Shown in pieces: positions 45,661 to 52,281 of a DNA stretch of 64,000 bases; the stretch's first letter is position 1; each line of letters begins with the position of its first letter. The notes beneath the pieces are model-generated. The model saw nothing but the letters and a program-made list of their open reading frames with translations. It had not been told where the DNA came from and did not search any database. A program made the translations under genes and the position numbers. The DNA lies in assembly GCF_900111125.1 (NCBI RefSeq), contig NZ_FOGE01000002.1, positions 248,001 to 312,000 of the forward strand, given 5' to 3'. Source of the DNA: Sphingobium sp. YR768 (GTDB lineage: Bacteria; Pseudomonadota; Alphaproteobacteria; Sphingomonadales; Sphingomonadaceae).

Positions 45661-45792
45661 AATCGCCATTCAGATGATGGCGGAGCGAAAATGGTGGATT
45701 TTCGCGACCCGGAGCGCAGCGTACTAAAAGTACGTGAGCACCGGAAGCGCGGAAATCCGCCATTTGCAGCCCGCCAGGGCTGAATGCCGATT
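45661..45792. repeat. Large nested inverted repeat (cruciform-like element)
   Basis: Outer arms AATCGCCATTCAG (45661-45673) and CTGAATGCCGATT (45780-45792) enclose a longer pair. This runs from AAATGGTGGATTTTCGCG (45688 on) and GAGCGCAGCGTACT to AGTACGTGAGCACCGGAAGC and CGGAAATCCGCCATTT (to 45765). It nearly reaches the end of the GH35 gene (stop at 45798). Together with the REP copy beside it, it fills the 45411-45797 gap, where I see no gene. Confidence 0.7.
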
Positions 45793-45797
45793 ATCCC

Positions 45798-47405
45798 TCA
45801 ACGATACCGCCCCATCGTCACCTTGATCCAGACCGGCTTGTCGATCAGGTTCAGGCCATAATCGGTCTGGTCGCCATTCCAGATGCGGTCCATGACCCAA
45901 GCCCCCTTGTCGAAATGGCCTTCCTCCACCTTGACGATCATGCCGCCCGGCGCGCTGCCTTCCTTCGGGGCAAATTCCACGCGGACATGGTCGCCGGTGA
46001 AGAGGAATTCATTGGCGGACAATTGCGCCACCACCATGCCGCCGGTCGGTTCGGTCGCCCAGGCGGGCAGGTCCGCCTTGGGGAACCATTCGCGCTGGCC
46101 GAACTGCCACTGGCCAAAGCTGGCCGTGATCGTCCAGTCGCCCATGCTGTTGCTGAGCGGCGTGCCGTCATCGGGCTTGGCCGCGCCCCAGACCGGATGG
46201 TCGAAGGCGATCTTGGCCCAGGGTGCGGCGGCCAGGATACGATATTTCTGGCCGAAGGCATGGAGCGTCGCATCGTCGAAGCTCTTGGCGCCCAGCGGAT
46301 AGTTGAAATAATCGGTGTCATCCATGCCGAAGGGCGAGAAGCCGATCGCCCCGCGCCCCAGCGTCGCCCAGAAATAGCGGGCATATTCGCGGGCATTGCC
46401 GATTTCCGGCACCATCAGCGCATTGTCCGGCCGGGCATAGAGGTCGAGATGCTTGAATACGTTGCGGCTGGCGCGATCATAAATGTCGGGCGCGGCGATA
46501 TCGATGGAGGGGGCCGCCGCCTTCCAGATATCGATGACGTCGCCCTGCGGCCCGCCGCTCGACAGCGCCATGGGATCGGGCTTGGCAAAGGGATCGCCCA
46601 GCGATGCGTTCACATACATGGGCAGCGGCTTGATCGCCTTGCCCTCTGCCGCCAGCGCCTCGATATAGCGGGCGGTATACCATGTGTTGAAGGCGCGGTC
46701 GGCCTGATCGCCGAAGACGCCGGCCCATGTGCCGCCGGGCTTCTTCATCGCCTTCGTCAGCGTGGCGGGCACCGGCCCGTCGAACAGCTTCTGCGCGGCA
46801 GCGCTGTAATCGCGCGGGTTCTTGTAGCTGCCGACCTCATTTTCCGGCTGCACCATGATGACCGTATTCTGGGCGTCATGATCGCGAATATAGGCCATCA
46901 GCTTCAGGAAGGCGCGCTTGTCCGCCTCCAGCGTGGCCGCGCCATGGGGGGACAGGACGCCATGATCCTTGCCGTCCTTCGTCTTCATGCGGGGGAAACG
47001 GCGATTGTCGAGCTTCACCCAGTCGGGGGTATAGGCCAGGCCCGTATTCTTCCACGCGCCGAACCACAGCAGCACGATCCGCTTGTCATGCTTGCGCGCT
47101 TCTTCGAGCAGGGTCTGGACGAAGCTATAGTCGAACGTGCCTTCCTTCGGTTCCAGTTGCTCCCAGGCGATCGGCACTTCGACCGTGTTGGCGCCGATCC
47201 GGTCGAGCGTCGCCCAGACCTTTTCCAGCGGGGCGGCATAGTTGCTGCTGTTGTTGACCTGTCCGCCTAGCATCAGGAAGGGGGCGCCATCCACGATCAG
47301 GGCATGGCGGCCCGCCTTGGTTTCAAGATGGGGGACATCGCTTTGCGCGAGAACGGGTGTCGCAGACAAAAGAGTAGCGGCGAGCAGGAGCCGGGCAAGG
47401 GTCAT
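45798..47405 (-). CDS. GH35 beta-galactosidase with DUF5597 domain
   Basis: An exported glycoside hydrolase of 535 residues. Signal peptide LARLLLAATLLSATPVLA is followed by a GH35 catalytic TIM barrel. PFLMLGGQVNNSSNY opens the substrate pocket, the acid/base Glu190 is in VQPENEVGSY and the nucleophile Glu334 is in LMVPEIGNA. The C-terminal DUF5597 domain is present. This architecture matches Cellvibrio Bgl35A, an exo-beta-galactosidase acting on galactosylated xyloglucan oligosaccharides. It ends the leftward operon, 11 bases downstream of the mutarotase gene. Galactose removal would follow defucosylation of XXFG-type units by the GH29 enzyme. Confidence 0.88.
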   Translation of the reverse strand: MTLARLLLAATLLSATPVLAQSDVPHLETKAGRHALIVDGAPFLMLGGQVNNSSNYAAPLEKVWATLDRIGANTVEVPIAWEQLEPKEGTFDYSFVQTLLEEARKHDKRIVLLWFGAWKNTGLAYTPDWVKLDNRRFPRMKTKDGKDHGVLSPHGAATLEADKRAFLKLMAYIRDHDAQNTVIMVQPENEVGSYKNPRDYSAAAQKLFDGPVPATLTKAMKKPGGTWAGVFGDQADRAFNTWYTARYIEALAAEGKAIKPLPMYVNASLGDPFAKPDPMALSSGGPQGDVIDIWKAAAPSIDIAAPDIYDRASRNVFKHLDLYARPDNALMVPEIGNAREYARYFWATLGRGAIGFSPFGMDDTDYFNYPLGAKSFDDATLHAFGQKYRILAAAPWAKIAFDHPVWGAAKPDDGTPLSNSMGDWTITASFGQWQFGQREWFPKADLPAWATEPTGGMVVAQLSANEFLFTGDHVRVEFAPKEGSAPGGMIVKVEEGHFDKGAWVMDRIWNGDQTDYGLNLIDKPVWIKVTMGRYR

Positions 47406-47416
47406 GAAGGTGCCTT

Positions 47417-47761
47417 TCAGGGCTGTTCGTCGAGGGAGAAGATGCGGGTCGTTTCGGTCCATTTGGCGCCGGGCACGGCCCAGGGCAGCGGGTGCTGGAC
47501 GCCGTCCATCTGCGCTTCCCAGGCCTGCACCGCCGGATCGGCCGCATCCGCCGCCGCCTTGGCCGCCGGATCGAAAGCCGGGCCGGTTTCCATCAGCATG
47601 ACAAGGCGGTTGCCGCTGCGATAGATTTCCATCGCGCTAATATCAGCCGCGCGGATGCTGGCGCCGATCGCCGGGGGCAGCGCGCCCGATGCGTGCCATG
47701 CCTCATAATGGGCGATGGCCTCCGCATCGTCGGCCAGATCGATCAGCAGGACATGCCGCAT
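47417..47761 (-). CDS. L-rhamnose/L-fucose mutarotase family protein (DUF718)
   Basis: A 114-residue protein of the RhaM-like mutarotase family, with MRHVLLIDLADDAEAIAHYEAWHA (family His and Tyr region) and ISAMEIYRSGNRLVMLMET. These enzymes interconvert anomers of L-rhamnose or related 6-deoxysugars. Given the FucP permease and the GH29 enzyme nearby, L-fucose is the likely substrate. The start ATG (47759-47761) overlaps the SDR stop by one base (TGATG). Confidence 0.85.
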   Translation of the reverse strand: MRHVLLIDLADDAEAIAHYEAWHASGALPPAIGASIRAADISAMEIYRSGNRLVMLMETGPAFDPAAKAAADAADPAVQAWEAQMDGVQHPLPWAVPGAKWTETTRIFSLDEQP

Positions 47762-48492
47762 CAATTGACCCAGCCGCCGTCGATCACATGGACCGCCCCG
47801 GTGGTGAAGGCGGCTTCATCGCTGGCGAGATAGAGGACGAGATTGGCAATCTCCTCCGCCCGGCCGAGCCGACCCATGGGCTGACGCGAGACGAAGGCGG
47901 CCTGCGCGGCCTCATAATCGCCCGTATCGTGCAGCCGCTGTTGCAGCGATGGCGTGTCGATCGTGCCGGGGCAGATGCAGTTGCAACGCACCCCCTGCCC
48001 CACGAAATCGGCGGCCACTGCCTTGGTCAGACCGATGACGCCCGCCTTGCTCGCGCCATAGGCGAAGCGATTGGGGATGCCCTTCACCGAACTGGCGATG
48101 GAGGACATGTTGACGATCGACCCTGCGCCCTTCTCCACCATGGCGGGCAGGAAAGCGCGGATCGTGTGATACATGGCGGTCATGTTGAGCGAGAGGGCGA
48201 AGTCCCAGTCTTCTTGGCTGCATTCCAGGATGTTGCCCGCATGAACCACGCCCGCGATATTGGCGAGAATGTCGATCGGGCCGACCTCCGCCGCCAGCGC
48301 CCGCACCGCCGCGCCATCGGTCGCGTCGAGCGCGCGCAGTTCGCAGCCATCCAGACCTTCAAGCGCATCGAAATCCCGATCGGTCGCGATCACCCGCGCG
48401 CCCTCTGCCACGAAACGCTGCGCCGTGGCCCGGCCAATGCCGCGCGCCGCCGCCGTGATCAGCGCGGCCTTGCCCTCCAGCCGCCCGCTCAT
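47761..48492 (-). CDS. SDR family oxidoreductase, probably 2-keto-3-deoxy-L-fuconate dehydrogenase
   Basis: A 243-residue short-chain dehydrogenase. The cofactor motif is TAAARGIG (TGxxxGxG with Ala in place of the first Gly), NIAG lies at strand 4, the catalytic residues are S in MSSIAS and YGASK (YxxxK), and the C-terminus is VIDGGWVN. The DR after strand 2 (IATDRD) favours NAD. Close SDRs in Xanthomonas and Burkholderia fucose pathways oxidise C4 of 2-keto-3-deoxy-L-fuconate, and the order dehydratase-SDR-mutarotase fits that step. The start at 48492 is chosen because it overlaps the dehydratase stop by four bases (ATGA). Confidence 0.8.
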   Translation of the reverse strand: MSGRLEGKAALITAAARGIGRATAQRFVAEGARVIATDRDFDALEGLDGCELRALDATDGAAVRALAAEVGPIDILANIAGVVHAGNILECSQEDWDFALSLNMTAMYHTIRAFLPAMVEKGAGSIVNMSSIASSVKGIPNRFAYGASKAGVIGLTKAVAADFVGQGVRCNCICPGTIDTPSLQQRLHDTGDYEAAQAAFVSRQPMGRLGRAEEIANLVLYLASDEAAFTTGAVHVIDGGWVN

Positions 48493-49691
48493 GCGCGCGC
48501 CCTCGTCGGCAGACATTCGGGGCCGATGGGATCGAAAGCCTTATAGGTCAAAATAAACTCCTGATGGCCAAGGGATTCTGAAATGCTGCGTGTCCCCGCC
48601 GCGACGGCGAGCACCTTGTCGTATATCTCCGTGCCGACCTGTTCCAGCGTTGCCTCGCCTTCCAGGATGCGCCCGGCATTGACGTCCATGTCGGCGGCCA
48701 GACGGCGGCCGGTGTCGGGATTGGCGCAGATTTTGATGACCGGCGAAATCGCCGACCCCACCACCGATCCGCGCCCGGTGGTGAAGAGCGTCAGATGCGC
48801 GCCGCACGCGATCAGTTCGACGATCTCGGCATTGTCGGAGATGTTGGGGAAGCCGAAGCGCGGCTCGCCATCGGGCACCACGTCCAGCAGATAGAGGCCG
48901 CCCGTCGGTGGCACGTCGCCCGGCTTCAATATGCCGTCGATCGTGGAGGAGCCGGATTTGGAGTAGGCCCCCATCGACTTTTCCTCCTGCGTCGTCAGGC
49001 CGCCCTCCGCATTGCCCGGCGCGAAGCTGCCAAAGCCCATGATGGTGTAGTAGCGTTCGGCCTTCTGCACGCACTCCTCGATCGCGACCGCCAGTTCGGG
49101 CGTGCGGGCACGATCCGCCATGATCGTCTCGCAACCGACCAGTTCACCCGTCTCCTCGAAGATGCAGGCCGCGCCGTCCGCCACGAGTCGGTCGAAGGCG
49201 CGCCCCACCGCGGGATTGGCGGTAATGCCGCTGGTCCCGTCCGACCCGCCGCAGATGGTGCCCACCACCAGTTCCTCGACGCCCATATCAACGCGCGGCA
49301 CATCCGCGATGGCGGCGCGCACGCGCGTAACTGCCTCCAGCCCCGCCGCGATCGTCGCCGCCGTGCCGCCTACCTCCTGGATCACCAGCAGTTCGGCTGG
49401 CCGCCCGCTCGCCCGCGTCATCGCCAGCAAGCGCTCACGGTTGAAGCTCTCGCAACCCAGCGACACGATCACCAGCCCGCCGACATTGGGATGGGTGGCG
49501 ATCGCCTCCATCACCTTGGCGGCATAGGCGTTGGGATAGCAGCCGGGAAAGCCGATCAACTGGACATCGGGATCGTCGGCCTTGTCGACGATGCGCCGCG
49601 CGACATGATGCGCGCATTCCACCAGATAGGCGACCGCCACGACATTGCGGATGCCCTTGCGCCCATCCTGCCTCTGCCAGGCGCGGATCAT
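48489..49691 (-). CDS. UxaA family dehydratase, C-terminal (large) domain, probable L-fuconate dehydratase
   Basis: A 400-residue protein equivalent to the large C-terminal part of altronate dehydratase UxaA, beginning AWQRQDGRKGIRNVVAVAYLVEC. Motifs are IGFPGCYPNAYA, LVIVSLGCESFN, GTICGGSDGTSGITANPAVG and FGFPNISDNAEIVELIACGAHL; conserved cysteines may bind the catalytic iron. The small SAF domain it needs is encoded at the end of the upstream gene, fused to an aldo-keto reductase. The context of fucose uptake and SDR suggests that it dehydrates L-fuconate in place of the enolase-type enzyme of Xanthomonas. A galactonate or altronate substrate is the alternative. Confidence 0.8.
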   Translation of the reverse strand: MIRAWQRQDGRKGIRNVVAVAYLVECAHHVARRIVDKADDPDVQLIGFPGCYPNAYAAKVMEAIATHPNVGGLVIVSLGCESFNRERLLAMTRASGRPAELLVIQEVGGTAATIAAGLEAVTRVRAAIADVPRVDMGVEELVVGTICGGSDGTSGITANPAVGRAFDRLVADGAACIFEETGELVGCETIMADRARTPELAVAIEECVQKAERYYTIMGFGSFAPGNAEGGLTTQEEKSMGAYSKSGSSTIDGILKPGDVPPTGGLYLLDVVPDGEPRFGFPNISDNAEIVELIACGAHLTLFTTGRGSVVGSAISPVIKICANPDTGRRLAADMDVNAGRILEGEATLEQVGTEIYDKVLAVAAGTRSISESLGHQEFILTYKAFDPIGPECLPTRARA

Positions 49692-50953
49692 GCCCCCGGC
49701 TCCAGCGCGGTCCGGGTATGGCTGCTGATATAGTCGCTCTTCATATTGTGCATATGGACCCAGTCGCCGGTGGCGGCATCGGCGGTCATCGATCCGATGG
49801 GTGCGCCATATTTGATGATCTTGTCCCCGGCGCGCAGGGCCGTGCGGGCGACCTTGTGGCCGATGGCGATGCCCTCGCGCGCCGGGATGGTGCCACCCGA
49901 TGATGGCAGGATATCGCCAGCCTCGATCGCGCGGACGCAGATGAGGACATTGTCGTCAGGATGCAGCAGGATCAGCCGCGCATCATCCTGAAGCATGGAC
50001 GTCTCTTTCAAGGAAGCGTCGAGCGCAGGCCAGAGCGCATCGGGCAGCGGCACCGCCAGCCGCGCCATCGTGTCGGCCACCTGATCGGCGCCGACCAGAC
50101 CGGGGATGACGCTGACGACCGCCGGATGGCGCAGCGGGAATTGCAGCGCGGCGGCAGGCAGCGGGACATCATATTGCCCGCAGGCGTCGGACAGGCGCTG
50201 CGCCTTGCCCAGGATCTCCGCGCTGGGCGCGGCATAGTCGAAATGCAGCGGACCTTTCAGGTCGCGGGCCAATATGCCGCTATTATAGGGACCGCCGACG
50301 ATCACCCGCACGCCCAGTTCCGCGCAACGCGCCAGCAGTCGTTCCGCGCTGCGATCCAGCAAGGTATAACGCCCCGCCAGCAGGATCATGTCCAGTTCCA
50401 CATGATCGAGCAGTTCGTCGCAGATCGCGACTTCATTCACGCCGATGCCGATCGCGCCGATAGCGCCCGCATCGCGCAAATCGCGCATCGCCCGATAGCC
50501 GCCGTTCAGGAAGGCGCGCAGATGATCGGCATGCGCATCGCCATGCGTCACCCGGCCCAGATCATGCGCCAGCAACAGGTCGATCCGGTCGCGCCCCAAT
50601 CGCGCCCGGCTGCCGTCGAAGGCGTGCAATATGGCGTCATAGCCATAGTCGAAGACCGGCTCGAACGGATCGGCATCGACAAAGCCATGCCTCTCGCCCT
50701 GCGCGTCGGTCGGAACCAGCAGGCGCCCGACCTTGGTCGACACCACAGCTTCACCCGCCGGATCACGCGCCGCCAGCATCGTGCCCAGCCGCCGTTCGGC
50801 CAGGCCAAAGCCATAATGGGGGGCGCTGTCATAGTAACGGATGCCCGCATCCCAGGCGGCGTCCAGCGTGGCGCGCGCCTCCGCATCGCTCACCACGCGA
50901 TAGAGATTGCCGATGGGCGCTGTGCCCATGCCAAGGGTGGGAAATGGGATCAT
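49688..50953 (-). CDS. Aldo-keto reductase fused to a SAF domain (UxaA small domain)
   Basis: A 421-residue fusion. Residues 1 to about 315 are an aldo-keto reductase of the L-fucose/D-threo-aldose dehydrogenase type: LGMGTAPIGNLYRVV, catalytic Asp and Tyr in YYDSAPHYGFGLAERRLG, Lys in VVSTKVGR and His in DLLLAHDLG. Residues 320-421 are a SAF domain like the UxaA N-terminus (GHKVARTALRAGDKIIKYG, GDWVHMHNMKS). An in-frame Met320 with a GAAAGAG site just upstream could also start a separate small protein. There is no stop between the two. The reaction expected is NAD(P)-dependent oxidation of L-fucose to the lactone. Confidence 0.85.
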   Translation of the reverse strand: MIPFPTLGMGTAPIGNLYRVVSDAEARATLDAAWDAGIRYYDSAPHYGFGLAERRLGTMLAARDPAGEAVVSTKVGRLLVPTDAQGERHGFVDADPFEPVFDYGYDAILHAFDGSRARLGRDRIDLLLAHDLGRVTHGDAHADHLRAFLNGGYRAMRDLRDAGAIGAIGIGVNEVAICDELLDHVELDMILLAGRYTLLDRSAERLLARCAELGVRVIVGGPYNSGILARDLKGPLHFDYAAPSAEILGKAQRLSDACGQYDVPLPAAALQFPLRHPAVVSVIPGLVGADQVADTMARLAVPLPDALWPALDASLKETSMLQDDARLILLHPDDNVLICVRAIEAGDILPSSGGTIPAREGIAIGHKVARTALRAGDKIIKYGAPIGSMTADAATGDWVHMHNMKSDYISSHTRTALEPGA

Positions 50954-52188
50954 GCGGTTCCTTCCCGGCGCGCGGCGCGGGCATAGAGGGCGACGATGGC
51001 GAAACAGAAGGCGGGCACCAGCATCGCCATGCGGATCGTGCCGCTGATGTCGGACAGCAGCCCCATCGCCATGGTCAGCACGGCGCCGCCGATAATCGCC
51101 ATGACGATCATCGATGCCCCCGCCTTGGTCAGCGGGCCAAGATCGCGCAGCGACAGCGCGAAGATGGTGGGGTACATGATCGACATGAAGAAGCTGGTCG
51201 CGACCAGCGCGACAAGGCCGACAAGCCCGCCCGCCACCGCCAGCAGCGACAAAGCGATATTGATGCCTGCAAAAAGCGCCATCAGCCGCGCGCCATCGAC
51301 CTTCGCCAGCAGCGCCGCGCCCACGAAGCGGCCGATCATGAACAGCGCCAGCGACAGGGTCAGCAGCCAGGCCGCCTTCTGCGCGCCGATGCCCGGCATC
51401 ACATGTTCGGCATAACGGATCAGATAGCTCCAGATGCCGACCTGCGCGCCGACATAGAAAAATTGCGCGACCACTCCGGCCAGATAGCGGGGCCGCCGCA
51501 GCAACGCGCCATAGCCCGCCAGCGCGGGGCCGCTATTGCGCTCCGCCTGTGTGGCGGCGCGCGGAAAGCGTGTGAAGGCGAGCACCACCGCCCAGCCCAG
51601 CACGACGATCGCGATGGCAAGATAGGGCAAGCGCACCGCCGCCGCCCCGGCCGCACCTTGCTGTGGCGCGTCGGACAGGATCAGGGTCGCGCCAAGCGCC
51701 ACGCCCGCGATCGACCCCAGCGGGTTGAAGGCCTGCGCCAGATTGAGCCGCTGCGCGGACCTGTCCGCAGAGCCCATCACCGCGACCATCGGATTGGCCG
51801 CCGTCTCCAGAAAGGCAAGGCCACTGGCAATCACGAACAGCGCGAAAAGGAAGAAGCCATAGCTGAGCTGGCTTGAGGCCGGCAGGAACAGCAAGGCACC
51901 GCCGCCGAACAGCAGCAGGCCCAGGATCACCGTCGCCTTGTAACCCAGCCGTTCCGCCACCAGCGCGGCGGGAATGGCGAAGCAGAAATAGCCCAGATAA
52001 AAGGCCGACTGGACCAGCCCCGACTGAAAATCCGTCAGGGAAAAGACGTGCCGGAAATGCGCGATCAGCACGTCGTTCAGATTATTCGCCACGCCCCACA
52101 GGAAGAAGAGGCCCGTGATCAGCACCATCGCCGCGCGGCTGCTCCGTTCGTGGTCGCTCCGTTCGACGCTGGCTCCAGGCATGTGCAT
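50950..52188 (-). CDS. fucP: FucP-type sugar MFS permease
   Basis: A 412-residue proton-coupled sugar importer. The N-terminal signature FFLWGVANNLNDVLIAHF and SGLVQSAFYLGYFCFAIPAAL is characteristic of the FucP (L-fucose) family. Twelve helices are evident, with the duplicated motif in the second half (GRFVGAALLAKV). Substrate could also be another hexose of this family, but L-fucose agrees with the enzymes downstream. The start at 52188 has GAGGAGAG upstream. It overlaps the next gene by four bases (ATGA). A strong hairpin lies between it and the TonB receptor gene. Confidence 0.9.
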   Translation of the reverse strand: MHMPGASVERSDHERSSRAAMVLITGLFFLWGVANNLNDVLIAHFRHVFSLTDFQSGLVQSAFYLGYFCFAIPAALVAERLGYKATVILGLLLFGGGALLFLPASSQLSYGFFLFALFVIASGLAFLETAANPMVAVMGSADRSAQRLNLAQAFNPLGSIAGVALGATLILSDAPQQGAAGAAAVRLPYLAIAIVVLGWAVVLAFTRFPRAATQAERNSGPALAGYGALLRRPRYLAGVVAQFFYVGAQVGIWSYLIRYAEHVMPGIGAQKAAWLLTLSLALFMIGRFVGAALLAKVDGARLMALFAGINIALSLLAVAGGLVGLVALVATSFFMSIMYPTIFALSLRDLGPLTKAGASMIVMAIIGGAVLTMAMGLLSDISGTIRMAMLVPAFCFAIVALYARAARREGTA

Positions 52189-52215
52189 CAGGCTCTCCTC
52201 TCTTCTACCCAAGAA

Positions 52216-52247
52216 GGCAGACCGGCCCTTTATGGGTCCGGTCTGCC
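52216..52247 (-). other. Strong stem-loop between the TonB receptor and fucP genes
   Basis: GGCAGACCGG and CCGGTCTGCC (13-bp stem counting CCC/GGG with one bulge) enclose TTTAT. On the transcribed strand it lies after the receptor stop and before fucP, with only TTCTT behind it. It could be an attenuator that lowers downstream expression, or an mRNA-stabilising stem for the receptor message. Confidence 0.6.
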
Positions 52248-52281
52248 AGGGGAGGGACGCTATGAACGCCCGCACCGCGGA

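Noticed and set aside
48489..50953. A plain hexuronate (altronate) degradation operon
   Set aside because: No uxaB, uxaC, kdgK or kdgA genes are present. The FucP-type permease, AKR, SDR and GH29 neighbours point to a 6-deoxyhexose instead, although the substrate remains unproven.
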